From Seleniibacterium sp963677135 (lineage in GTDB: Bacteria > Desulfobacterota > Desulfuromonadia > Desulfuromonadales > Geopsychrobacteraceae), in the NCBI GenBank assembly GCA_963677135.2, contig CAXXLS010000017.1, positions 744,001-808,000 of the forward strand: a DNA stretch of 64,000 bases, read 5' to 3'. Under the pieces are notes generated by a model. It was not told the origin of the DNA. It saw only the letters and a program-made list of their open reading frames with translations, and searched no databases. Within the stretch, counting starts at the first letter, position 1, and each line of letters begins with the position of its first letter. Below, in pieces: positions 27,401 through 31,939 of the stretch. The position numbers and the translations under genes were made by a program.

Positions 27401-29456
27401 TGTTCTGATCGCCAATACCGGCGGCGACCGCCTGATCGACTGGGTCGGTGAATACAACAGCTATCTTGTTCCGTACGCACCGTTCGGTTCGGCCACGGTC
27501 AGCAGGACAATGCAGCCGCAACTGAAAGAATTCCTCTACGCCCTGTCCGCTAGTGACGGGGCCGACGCCACCCGCGCCGCCGATACCGGGGCAGATCCGG
27601 CCCGTAACGGTGAGCCTGAGGGCGAACTCGGCCTGGTTGTTCAGAAAGACTTTGCATGGCAGGATCAGACCGGTGCTCCTTCCGATCCGCAGGCGGGGAA
27701 TATCCCCGGCGGTAAGCGCGATGTTCTGCGCACGTCCAGCTTCAACGACGGCGATGTCAACAGTAACGCCATGTTCGTTGACAGCGGTGTCTTCAGTGTC
27801 GAGAGCGGTCAGTTGGTGGTGACCGCAGAATCCTTGGGCGGCGATGCGATCTCTGTTTACAACGTCGACAAGATGCTGCCGAGCTACTTTGAAATCCAGG
27901 CGTCCATCACCATGGAAAAACCGACCGGCGGCTGGAAGGCCAACGCCTATATCATCTTCGATTACCAGGGTCCGGACGATTTCAAGTTTGCCGGCATCGA
28001 TGCCTCGCGCGACAAGATTCAACTGGGGCACCGGACCGCAGAAGGCTGGATCATCGATGCCGAGACTCCGGCCAAGATCAAACCGGGGACCTACTACAAC
28101 ATCCTGGTGGCGGTAAACGGCACCAACGTGACCGTGGTGGTCGACGGCCAGGAATATTTCACCCACACCTTCGCCCCGCGCGTCGATGAGGACGGCTGGG
28201 TCTACGGTATCAACGACGGTATGATCGGTCTCGGTTCCGACAACAGCCGCGGCACATTCGACAACATTGTGGTACAGGTCCTGCCCCCGGACTACACCCT
28301 GGACGTGACGGAAGACTTCGCTGACACGGTGGTCGAATTCCTCACGGTTCCCCAGAGCGGAACCTGGACGATGCTGACTGGTTCTTACGAGGGGACGTCT
28401 GACCTGAGCGGCTATGGCATCAGCCTGGTCGATCTCGGCCTGGTGGCTGGGTTACAGGCCAACTCGGTTCTCGATATGGAGCTGACGGTCAACACCGGAG
28501 GCACAACCGGGATCGTCTTCGATTACTACGATATCGCCGACTTCAAGTATGTCGGGCTCTCGGCTGACAGCGACGCCCTGATTATCGGTCATTATATCAA
28601 TGGCAAGTGGATGATCGATGCCTCGACATTCTTCGCCATCAAGGCCGGAACCGACTATGAACTGTCCCTGGCCCTCAAGGGAACCACCGTCGACGCCGCC
28701 ATCAGGGTGGACGGCGCCAGCAACTGGCAGGCGATGGTCGGTCATGTCTTCAATGCCGTGACGGTCGACGGGCAATTCGGCCTGCTGGCCAAAGACGGTA
28801 CGGCCTCCTTCGACAGTGTCACCATCCGGACTGATGATCCCGCCTTCCGTGACGTGGCCCTGAAGGCCGCGGCTGCGGCCGAAACCACGGCGGCCGATCT
28901 TGAGCTGTTGAACAACGACGCCCTGGCCCCCATCGTCCAGGAAGCCATCGCCCGCTGGCGTGACTCAGGGCTGGTCGATGACATTGCGCTGGCGATGATG
29001 GCGCGGGCAGACTACCAGGTGGCCGATCTCGACGGGCTGCTCCTTGGTGACACGGGCGAAGGCCTGATGACCATCGATGCCGATGCCGCCGGTTACGGCT
29101 GGTTCGTCGATACCACTCCGCAAGACGACAGCGAATTTGTGGCGACGACCGACGGGCTGACCGCGGCTGCCGACTCCGCTGCTTATGGTCGGATGGATCT
29201 GCTCTCGGCGGTCATGCATGAGCTGGGACACATCGCCGGATACCAGCACAGTGACAGTGGCGTCATGGACGCCGATCTGGATGCCGGCGAGCGGGTGGCG
29301 CTGGTCTTTGACGATGCCAGCGGCAAACTGAGCGACGGTTCGGCGGTTGACAACTGGCAGCATGACGCCATGCTGCGCCTCGATCCGGCCAAGTGGCACA
29401 AGGTCGGCGCCGCCTGGGATCCTGAAGCCGATGACGAGTGGCTGATGGATATCTGA
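9477..29456 (+). CDS. Giant LEPR-XLL / RTX / Calx-beta repeat protein with C-terminal metzincin motif
   Basis: An uninterrupted frame for 6659 residues, presumably an exported surface adhesin or protease. The start at 9477 is set by gagggagg upstream. The N-terminus is very basic with no hydrophobic signal peptide; FEPLEPRLLLS (residues 36-46) is the LEPR-XLL signature. Next come a calcium-loop (DGDHDGKVEITE, 130-141), several copies of a flagellar-hook-IN-like beta module (about 345-1260), beta-rich repeats, and a second EF-hand-like loop (2557-2568). RTX-type GGxGxDxIY repeats follow at about 2705-3045 and again at about 4630-5950, with three Calx-beta-like domains between (about 3550, 3806, 4016). 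The end has two concanavalin-like beta-sandwich domains (about 6094-6455) and HELGHIAGYQH (6581-6591) with a following VMD Met-turn (M6597), a matrixin-type zinc site. The protein is very acidic. Function is inferred from domains. Confidence 0.93.
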   Translation: MKRYRKYRGSRFFDHKPLSTRTVRKPVKNKPRKTIFEPLEPRLLLSADLQPFAGIMADAIGELQTDFDNLFTVLSTDLDTPLPLINQVEGTIEDAWKVAPSINDLLAMTVDYTYDGAISSGNEATINLLDGDHDGKVEITEYLQDFVDGIADELDSIAGGGTYDPSTFDDWLSANLDFSLSTGGLTSSDVGYEEVDIDVTATYSNTNQNAYDLHFDLTATKVLPIDLGRAADDYGLSFPQGITVEANVAFDLDFGVLTSGETASLNDDVFVDLSNLTAGVLAEYNLNGMKFNLGFLGLETYKDGTDDSNLKLDVEVGADAVDPTSPTALGFTAAQFDALFSSGTMTATNAPSAYDLTSDAEFILRVGDSDARTVKVTDALTNGNGDIAALIADVNTALNTAGLGDVVEADNNGGKIRLSVVSQNFNDLGFSSEVTWDGTAHTATNAPTLATPIQFVLAVDHGTPQLISIAGAGDITGIVTQLSAALSGTGVTASVVDTDPSPSSEVWRIRLDPGSHHMQVSNNLTFDSKISYSDLTSTSTADLLTYSVTKADAEIDLNTRITTGIDGLSASGLEINYTTSSAFGESLDTDPDNLYRIYLDPVTDISFTGFGDLLNFKDFSASTVIGQIQKLANWLGSVGSSDLFSVIDVPFSEGDLADVLDFTDMIADALLFDDGDDGIGGAVADVEKLLELDEGSLVPSFTNAQELAAKLPALSTVSLNAGIDGTPLHYDSVSKTLTYDLSIQHNLIDILLPIDFNFDLAPLLDVSSSSQVVLDATGKLNVTLGLDVSSATGGTLSGTTTLSSLDIDMSAVEMAPALTALYAPNIIYGRLTNDATFTMTIEGEKYRVTVDADNENDGDTALVNDDVITHTLDNQTVDDLIADITSGLQNAQKWNGSSFSGSYNIFNEAATSSLAIGKDTNNPERIKISATNDFTITAETGDPAINELGFKAIHDAEGSGLYTLTTTKDAPSKVGVLSENAVMTVTIDGTAYTVTVEAGETEANRTVIDFTKDVETAFATPSLLSGAVSTVDLTGDATFTVSVNDGPAVTVTVVDDDDNSDFADLVADINTALAVAGLDTQLKAEAYAWDNNDYVRLTASSAAVDKFSLTVVGTDYAATELQLPAGTTLCADLKDKIEVMSQGNFLVLRAADGSGITTFSVSGSGTGYGELGFDSSQSANNNDLRIYLTDNTVNGGLGYYDVSLDGATDIAGIISRINTQTSNDVVAEVNPDNNTGLRLTDTTFTSPGSSSDPVFRVTPINTSPAAVMLGILAVDPIGDDNGDGSINAADGDGKITGAPLTGVDLMDRFFVDNFDLSADFSLSAAEPFTGLVIDGSDDHILIHEDFGVDHVGQYIDITGGTNFTTGRYKIVSVDATTGAASLDKAVGTTGASGGTAEIKAQASANFGFVGVTLIGDGSISGKVQTSLKAPVPKTLNDLVDGLGDLASLVNNPTITTNSSSLTFDVELEPDISGLLLGATPQVVFNISSIGNPFSETEYSSPTWVSANSFSLSGDYTSIFKKGFVVDIELGSPVIPAEVLGSSYDAGTTTVTLVNDVLSGGTLAKVFAAIPAGISVDITDADLGDLLKLKDLDFSSVLASLQQLLALLQGMEGFELFDTEIPLINKSVNDFLGMANNLASALSDIANDPAASLQTLTDKIENAFGLPADGSGPYGINLDFAELASNILKFELDLGMSFNESIGVEIPELLNLSSLGIPGLDGAIGLSGSADLNATGSLVADFDFGIDLSALPSDPSAIDVKIYDTTGIAANLSIGGDNLSFSAGLGPLGLFIQNHDDFASELAISGAFSAGLKSTQSISQITFDSNDFDTSISGTIDGTLPTYFPTDSKYIGNITVDGDLADIADIQLITDTSTAALANHIVIDAGEVIDKIKTFDFANQFDLFDSILLAVDGLDMFFEGIQYVLDTEVFNRLDLPIVGDALTYGVNFIEDVREDFIDPLRALIDAVEDAADDFADADKNLISKFLNDTLGSLLQSTEYDSSDAPSVDEFQGYYGTDANKEIALTTNLDKYLNDEGTELKDTYIQWNLAIGDTYTFGTDFGFDIGLPGLGLEADGDVAITIGWDLDFGFGISFQDGFYVDISDGNELTAYIDVDLGDSSLTGTLGFLELSATVDPVTDLGVALEVDIIEKGASGDDAKKLQFTELGKVGFEAGIAASADIDLDLALEFSTDIVGSNASGFPKLGADFILDWGIGDYISADPETSTFVPFSGIGDAMKDGLHTVEFQNITLDLGSFVSDVLGPIVGSVKDYTEPIQPLIDFITTPFPVLSDFGLNITPLDLAAMYGQFDPGLIYAVADIITLINRIPDPDSVGSLMLNFGDMTLFDDTATGVDFSGIDLTDPNFDLSGSLDFIKANAADLLSDVFGDNWFSNTLGSLAGTAADIMGDLTEEAAETNPWAFPILEDPMQVFGLLMGKPAVLVTYDMAPLEFEFEYSQFFPIYGPLGVSINIEFGAEIDFAFGYDTLGIQEFVESDFRNPLLLFDGFYISDTDLPTGDFGTDVPELVLTGGLWAAAELNLGVARAGVGGGVFIEIDFDLFDPDRDGRVRLKEIAGNIVNEWEYGNPALAPLAIFDVHGEITAELFAFLKIDLFILKIDERFPITPAITILEFDIPFTRPPILATELEGGDLQINAGEFASQRLNGDLSDFGEHFEVKSLSDTQVQVRAPGLWEDWQTYDMEAGGTIIFKGGEGDDIFDGSAIAHNFLFDLDGMTGNDTIKLSASPGAPGAAIIRGSEGDDTLYGGAGDDIIYGLKGNDTIYGGGGNDIIFADDGRIGSDSITAFFNPVDDGDDKVYGGDGNDIIFGSGGLDTIYGDNDLTVSAGPDNDLIIGDGGKLDFANDTVPKTVANVIKVSNTQRDRLDPQGGNDILIGNDGNDIIYGGTGADTIDGGDGQDTIYGEEGFDTIYGGSDVDTIYGGDGGDTIYGERDAAVSAPYDTLDTGSIAGDTIYGEAGRDLIYGDENDDDGTATGDDHIYGGAGADIIDGDGGNDTIYGEGDPDWIHGGSGNDIIDGGAGNDVVFGDRGFEDVSGTSPVFDGSSIAYLDPDYDQFYLAYHGFLTGQAVKYSAGGGTAVEGLVDGHTYYVIVNDQHTIQLAATLLDAWSLTAINVTDFGTGSDHVFVPAWNETVYGVNTLKNQLYLFGVTTSADPGSGEGDPNNDADDDIRSGNGSDFIDGQWGDDVYRIRLMGADNDGIISVHDSGDSTTQSDVMRIKGTLYDDNFLLRKSSSSTGLAFVALLNEAPYTERINYWSADNGLGLERMLISGLLGDDHFASDDVGTDTTIEGNEGEDTFQIGQLYNSPRDICAYDYNHVEPEDVFATIETTVGWLSDGINRPMTIYGGVGNDYFTVFHNKAVLSLFGEDGDDTFLIKAFALAGSQEPFRDRTDVSGGAGVDLVQYAMNAPVNIDGGDGFDRVIIIGTEFGDDFVVTKDGVYGAGLNVNFVNIESLAVDGAEGDDRFYVRSTGEDFITELFGGLGSDTFNMSGDIPPVISNDLRGHSGVITHEIESTGNAYDETIIAGISANISDNNTPNPVVVISEPDGNTEITEGGGYDSYYIVLSKAPTGPVTVQVNAPIQTLDQQERRSMLFMLDSPTKVGTSDNGRVISLIFEPDNTNGLAWWVPQEVRVSAPDDLSTADDYDDLTNPLAPLDADDYDDDAIEGDQTGFINHVVTTSIGITGIPDSLTVTQDPVDSTKYTTTFVDAKPVDNDGNFTSFPNLQGYILQITDGPGAGQSLRILETIDGSTLLLDGQFRGCEGVEVGPASKYKITRDIEANRAITVLVHDNDMADVTVTPSNNSTDLFEGGATDTVDIVLTRAPTDSDVTVTLTSPDSQVSFSEATLVFDKDDGDPNDWNDVRTVTITAVDDTIREGFHHGLINFAVTGGDSDGLSLPTYTDTIKIGAIDGETQAYVGLLNRPAPDGSGSYIVTDVKVDSVSRAPETYEIVNNKIVFLTPGGDYEELAVGAVVKVTYRYETVGYDGRYVKPHLTDIGDDEVPQVKITETGDGTDVIEGPLMSWPWFDSYQVVLTQELTGTDTVQVLVDPQITKTSSGKVIHWGEQVEVISYHPDAIDNGDGSVSLVFNASNWDIPQAVLVVAVDDTNIDGDDTQVFAPEPHTVSDIQGPLYLYGEGGNGSIVDFEPLMLHYETDYMIETDAVDSVSSDGTTITVPKDTLIDAAEMLKDSIHDLIADSGTDEEILELIVAEMLTVTLADGTYIDAITGDTEFLHEIGQFRLIVDAMLNVNGPGEGDDTVTLTLNEAWDLSRSWENSTEQSYAQITEYTLTAMSPNFFADETEQIDYLFVYNEDSQADNEVPDREGWLTDATTIGYAGNSIVESFVINQDGKWLRGLGMASQDLYLGEVWHPRGITYGDMEVVEINLGDGIDEFTVTDTHVRSDGFQTWTIINTGDEPVVDFNGDGYIDGDTVTVNLDSDLAELHSGTVTAWTSDSLTDSNASFPLTTGERGLVGYRVEITGGTGLGQQRIIAINDETMLTFTEAWDVLPDGTSQYRVLGAEVMVGTVSSSDYENLLADLVPANPNLDEVKELDVLYGDFSSFSDAELVGRVIEIIDGAGVGTRREIIARTDTMITVSSTWNSDLDTTTVYRIYGDQDGPMSIDTQGGDDIVDASAASIPLVIFGGDGADTLTGGSADDIIFGDRGRVEYVNEAGKIVTLLGLARELLDPQYLDDFTLNTLTDVDGGYPVQTIDMQGLIGLMLSTPDGRGFGQRVQILSNTTDILTVTPDWNLEDENHWTVFDGAGDVNPGDNTITVGAHSFIDGDPVIYTNGGGTSIATSSGDLADMGTYYAIYDTATSIMLAASKADAIAGTFIDITAAGSGAEHLLIAPLKVVPGVYDPITDFDAINPQNNPTKYRISLVPEDQTDGVTRDPSLLIAVASAEAGDDTIVGNGGDDRIFGGDGDDTVNGHTGDDMIFGDLGRLDYTPANVGGEEGPALGDFVPASLNRARTTYDDVGGADTVYGDDGNDIIFGGYNAEGTTDALYGNADDEVIFGDNGVMLFVPNEDTPNDPRDVYLDSLETLAIDTGGADIVSGGGDDDILIGGTAADTVYGDDSSASAGENDGEDIILGDNASIDFEPGVPGRLDAYGSGLRWIQTTDTSEATGGDDTLSGNAAIDVVLGGVGADTIHGDAITEGSADLADVILGDNGYVSFVEDALEDPMTLELIRTEDTDLGGADTISGNAGDDIIFGGTAGDTVHGDANDDLILGDFGRMVLVDAGSKTSTEETYDKVFFGSIARLVEITDHTEGGVDTIYGDQDEDILIGGANADNIDGDLGDDLIFGDNVSLDRWTGYEDDTSPRFRTLNGDAIYGESGADDGESMQNATHRLIPDLTGTPVWQDWDIDILDHTATVPTNSFGNDYIAGGGDDDTIFAQRGDDIVQGDGSIDGKILQDDGLPAVGAYRDGDNLLVVDASFEAATDGDDYIEGNGGDDVIFGNLGQDDIIGDNSDIFSLDTLAERELDGSDLIFGGAGTDIARNDIGDATADADGLITVDPTGHARDADMILGDNGNIYRLVENVEEEIVSPDPLVDATRYLEFNYDQDTDYEDRGDLRIIVRAADLLDYTPGGPDYGAAFVNGTADYGQVDELHGESGDDFIYGMTGSDVLFGEGQDDDLIGGYGHDWISGGTGQDGVIGDDGRIYTSRNNGHSDLNGEALNNIEPLLTHDPSTKESNGNVLDEEIATPGKIQTAKINVSGELNKAVNLTPFSYDATWFGSDDEYPDSSGAQYADDIIFGGLGSDFLHGGSGDDAISGAEALEHAYVPVYVAGEAVDVLDLGYLVAGLGNTNPGDVLAYNTADADGQHLNNRFRAGEFALYDEYDPLRQILLTAAGDLSKDGTGVHFLLNFDETEGVFRPGGEFEKVTGSMEPGYDAVHDDGGDVIFGDLGNDWLVGGTGTDTIYGGWGNDLLNADDDLTTNTALNDQPDSHPTYEDRAFGGAGRDVLIANTGGDRLIDWVGEYNSYLVPYAPFGSATVSRTMQPQLKEFLYALSASDGADATRAADTGADPARNGEPEGELGLVVQKDFAWQDQTGAPSDPQAGNIPGGKRDVLRTSSFNDGDVNSNAMFVDSGVFSVESGQLVVTAESLGGDAISVYNVDKMLPSYFEIQASITMEKPTGGWKANAYIIFDYQGPDDFKFAGIDASRDKIQLGHRTAEGWIIDAETPAKIKPGTYYNILVAVNGTNVTVVVDGQEYFTHTFAPRVDEDGWVYGINDGMIGLGSDNSRGTFDNIVVQVLPPDYTLDVTEDFADTVVEFLTVPQSGTWTMLTGSYEGTSDLSGYGISLVDLGLVAGLQANSVLDMELTVNTGGTTGIVFDYYDIADFKYVGLSADSDALIIGHYINGKWMIDASTFFAIKAGTDYELSLALKGTTVDAAIRVDGASNWQAMVGHVFNAVTVDGQFGLLAKDGTASFDSVTIRTDDPAFRDVALKAAAAAETTAADLELLNNDALAPIVQEAIARWRDSGLVDDIALAMMARADYQVADLDGLLLGDTGEGLMTIDADAAGYGWFVDTTPQDDSEFVATTDGLTAAADSAAYGRMDLLSAVMHELGHIAGYQHSDSGVMDADLDAGERVALVFDDASGKLSDGSAVDNWQHDAMLRLDPAKWHKVGAAWDPEADDEWLMDI
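17730..18600 (+). repeat. First block of RTX-type calcium-binding nonapeptide repeats (within the giant gene)
   Basis: The encoded protein repeats GGxGxDxIxY-like units, for example GGAGDDIIYG, GGGGNDIIFA, GGDGNDIIFG and GGTGADTIDG, with the expected Gly/Asp spacing for calcium-filled beta-rolls. In DNA the repeats are approximate (gg-ggc-gac-gat-acc-atc-tac patterns). A G8 tract at 17591-17598 lies just upstream. Confidence 0.85.
23370..27320 (+). repeat. Second RTX block with a compound repeat (within the giant gene)
   Basis: Short RTX clusters alternate with linkers of about 25-60 residues. A recurring join reads like IFGDxGxxxF or ILGDNGxxxF (for example IFGDRGRVEYV, IFGDLGRLDYT, IFGDNGVMLFV, ILGDNGYVSFV, ILGDFGRMVLV, VIGDDGRIYTS), and many linkers end in a GGADTISGN-like restart. 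More than ten copies are seen, suggesting expansion by unit duplication. Confidence 0.7.
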
Positions 29457-29485
29457 TATCAGTTATTTCTAGATGTTTTGATAGC

Positions 29486-29513
29486 AGGAGGGCGAGTCTT
29501 CGCCCTCCTTTTA
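29486..29513 (+). terminator. Rho-independent terminator after the giant gene
   Basis: A 10-bp stem, aggagggcga/tcgccctcct (29486-29495 and 29500-29509), with a gtct loop and a following T run. It separates the giant transcript from the export genes. Confidence 0.9.
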
Positions 29514-29563
29514 TATTTCTCATAAAATACCATAAATTCAGCTGGTTAAATATTCCCCGCCAA

Positions 29564-29591
29564 TAGACAATCCTTCGTCTTCTGCTATTAA
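29564..29591 (+). promoter_or_regulatory. Possible promoter for the DUF3467-export operon
   Basis: TAGACA (29564-29569; 5 of 6), a 16-nt spacer and TATTAA (29586-29591), about 55 nt before the DUF3467 start and downstream of the terminator at 29486. Confidence 0.4.
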
Positions 29592-29644
29592 TTAAGAATA
29601 TGCTGTTCTCATAGCACGACCATCCTTACACCACGGAGGTTAAT

Positions 29645-29971
29645 ATGGAAAAAGCGACTGAGCAGGACGTCAAGGTTGATGAGAAGACCGGAGCAATTCC
29701 TAAAGTGAAGTGGGATGATTCCTCAATGAGTACTTCCTACGCAAATGTCTGCAACGTGTCGAGCACCAGGGAGGAGGTTACCCTGTTGTTCGGAACCAAC
29801 CAGACCTGGCACGGCGGAGAAAAAGAGGTCACCGTGCAGCTCAGTGACCGCGTTATTCTGAACCCGTTTGCCGCCAAGCGGCTCGCCCTGCTGCTGGCCA
29901 GCGTAGTGGGGCAATATGAAAAAAAATTCGGTGAGATTCCCATTGAACTGAGAAAACCGGCAGATAAATAA
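29645..29971 (+). CDS. DUF3467-like small protein
   Basis: 108 residues with a good ribosome-binding site (acggagg) before the ATG. The core KWDDSSMSTSYANVCNVSSTREEVTLLFGTN... and the end RLALLLASVVGQYEKKFG fit the DUF3467 family: about 100 residues, cytoplasmic, no known reaction. No signal peptide or membrane segment is seen. It is the first gene of the apparent export operon, directly after the giant gene and its terminator, which suggests a role with the export machinery, such as a chaperone or regulator. That role is inference. Confidence 0.8.
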   Translation: MEKATEQDVKVDEKTGAIPKVKWDDSSMSTSYANVCNVSSTREEVTLLFGTNQTWHGGEKEVTVQLSDRVILNPFAAKRLALLLASVVGQYEKKFGEIPIELRKPADK

Positions 29972-30028
29972 CGTGAAGTCACAGTTTAATTTCGGTCATA
30001 AAAAACCCTAACTTTCAAAAGGTTGCCT

Positions 30029-31927
30029 ATGCCGGAAGAACATGACAACAGAACCAGTCCGCAAAATCAGGTTCGCCGCGAGGAAAATGTTTCTTTTCTG
30101 GAGCCGGCACTGTGGCGGACTCTGGTCGAAGCCCAGTCTCCTCAGGAGTTCGGCGCCAGCTGGCTGGTTCTGCAGGCCCTCATGATTCCCGGCACCGTCA
30201 GTGGTATGGTCGGTTTCGGCACCTTTGAAGATAGCAGCTTCGCTCCTGCAGCCTTTTATCCTGCCGGGCTGCAGGAGCGGACTCATTTCGTCCGCGCTGT
30301 TGAGCAGGTATTCAGCGAACGCAAGGGCGTTGTGCTGAGAGCGGATGCGGCCGGAAATATCCCTGCCTCTGACCAAAAGACTCTGCTTGTCGGCTACCCG
30401 GTGTGGCTTGAAGAATGTGTTTCCGGGGTCGCCGTCCTGGAAATCCGGCAGCGCTCTCAAAAGGAACTGCAATCGGTCATGCGTCAGTTGCAATGGGGAT
30501 GTTCCTGGCTGCAGAATCACCTGCTCCAGCAGCAGATCATTCCCCGGCAACAGGTGCAGTCCCGCCTGCAGACCGTTCTTGAATTGTCCCTCGTCGCCCT
30601 TAATCAGGACACCTACAAGGGGGCGGCTCTGGCGGTGGCTACCGAGCTGGCCCAGCACCTTGAATGCGACCGGGTCAGTGTCGGTTACACGCGTTTTCAA
30701 CAGGCCAAAATCGGCGCCGTTTCCCATATGGCCCAGTTCGGCAAACAGATGAACCTGATCAGGTTGATCTGTAACGCCATGGACGAGGCCATGGACCAGG
30801 CAAAGGAGATTGTCTGGCCTGCAGTTCAGGAGCAGGATGCCGTCATCCTCAGGGCCCATCAGGATCTGGTCGAGGCGACCGGCAATTCCGCCGTGGCAAC
30901 GTTCCCGTGCGTCGACGAGGACGGGCACTCTTACGGCGCCATGACCTTCGAACGGAAAGACGGTCAGCCTTTCGATCAGGACGCCCTTGACCTGTGTGCC
31001 ACCGCCGCGGACCTGCTCGGACCGATCCTCGAAGAGAAGCGACTGAATGATCGCAATATTCTGGTCAAGGTGGGCGCGTCTTCGGGGCACCTGCTGGGAC
31101 TCCTGATCGGTCCCCGGCATGTTGCTGCCAAACTGGTGGTGCTCGGGCTTATCGGGCTTGGCGTGTTTTTCTGGTACGCGACCGGAGATTATCGCATCAC
31201 CGCCAAAGCCACCCTGGAAGGTCAGGTCAGGCGCGCTCTGGTGGCGCCTTTTCAAGGCTATCTCTACAGTGCCGAAGTCAGGGCCGGGGATGTCGTGCGC
31301 GAAGGACAGCAGCTGGCGTCACTGGATGCCAGGGATCTTCAGGTGGAAAGAAACCGGTGGGCCAGCCAGCGGACTCAGCATCAGCTCGAATACCGCAAGG
31401 CGATCGCCGAAGAAGATACTGCGGCAGCCAGAATCTTTTACGAACAGACTCTCCAGGCCGAATTACAGCTGAAACTGCTCGACGAGCAGATTGCCCGCGC
31501 CCAGATTGTCGCTCCCTTTGACGGCATTGTCGTCAGCGGTGATCTCAGTCAGGCTCTCGGCAGTCCTGTGGCGGTCGGTGATACCCTGTTTGAACTGGCT
31601 CCCCTTGACCGTTACCGGCTGATGCTGCAGGTCAATGAACGAGACATCGACCAGGTGGCACCCGGGCAGGAAGGGGCCCTGATACTCAATTCTCTTCCTC
31701 ACGAAAAATTCGCTTTTACGGTAACCAAAATCACCCCGGTCTCTGAGGCCGAAGAGGGGAACAGCTTTTTCCTCGTCGAGGCGGACCTGGCAAATATTTC
31801 GGAACGTCTCCGGCCGAGAATGGAAGGGTTCGGCAAGATTACCGTCGGTGAAAACAAACTGATCTGGATCTGGACCCATGAGCTGATCGTCTGGTTCAGG
31901 TTGTGGATCTGGACCTGGTGGCCATGA
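30029..31927 (+). CDS. GAF-domain / HlyD membrane-fusion hybrid protein
   Basis: 632 residues from the ATG at 30029 (aaagg 6 nt upstream; an in-frame TTG at 30023 is less likely). Residues 1 to about 345 are cytoplasmic and include a GAF-like fold (LQTVLELSLVALNQD...ATELAQHLECDRVSVGYTR; YGAMTFERKDGQPFDQDAL). A membrane segment follows at about 368-388 (KLVVLGLIGLGVFFWYATG). The rest is a HlyD adaptor: first lipoyl half (VRRALVAPFQGYLYSAEVRAG), coiled coil, second half (AQIVAPFDGIVVSGDL) and beta-barrel. It ends in an odd Trp-rich hydrophobic tail (WIWTHELIVWFRLWIWTWW). In type I secretion such adaptors link an inner-membrane transporter to TolC; a cytosolic GAF domain would add ligand or protein sensing. 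The stop is 12 nt before the next start. Confidence 0.88.
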   Translation: MPEEHDNRTSPQNQVRREENVSFLEPALWRTLVEAQSPQEFGASWLVLQALMIPGTVSGMVGFGTFEDSSFAPAAFYPAGLQERTHFVRAVEQVFSERKGVVLRADAAGNIPASDQKTLLVGYPVWLEECVSGVAVLEIRQRSQKELQSVMRQLQWGCSWLQNHLLQQQIIPRQQVQSRLQTVLELSLVALNQDTYKGAALAVATELAQHLECDRVSVGYTRFQQAKIGAVSHMAQFGKQMNLIRLICNAMDEAMDQAKEIVWPAVQEQDAVILRAHQDLVEATGNSAVATFPCVDEDGHSYGAMTFERKDGQPFDQDALDLCATAADLLGPILEEKRLNDRNILVKVGASSGHLLGLLIGPRHVAAKLVVLGLIGLGVFFWYATGDYRITAKATLEGQVRRALVAPFQGYLYSAEVRAGDVVREGQQLASLDARDLQVERNRWASQRTQHQLEYRKAIAEEDTAAARIFYEQTLQAELQLKLLDEQIARAQIVAPFDGIVVSGDLSQALGSPVAVGDTLFELAPLDRYRLMLQVNERDIDQVAPGQEGALILNSLPHEKFAFTVTKITPVSEAEEGNSFFLVEADLANISERLRPRMEGFGKITVGENKLIWIWTHELIVWFRLWIWTWWP

Positions 31928-31939
31928 CAGGGGGGAATG

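Noticed and set aside
9477..29456. Assigning the giant protein to a standard type I secretion system
   Set aside because: No ABC exporter gene lies in the locus. The neighbouring HlyD and TolC genes alone do not prove type I secretion, so this was kept as an open alternative only.
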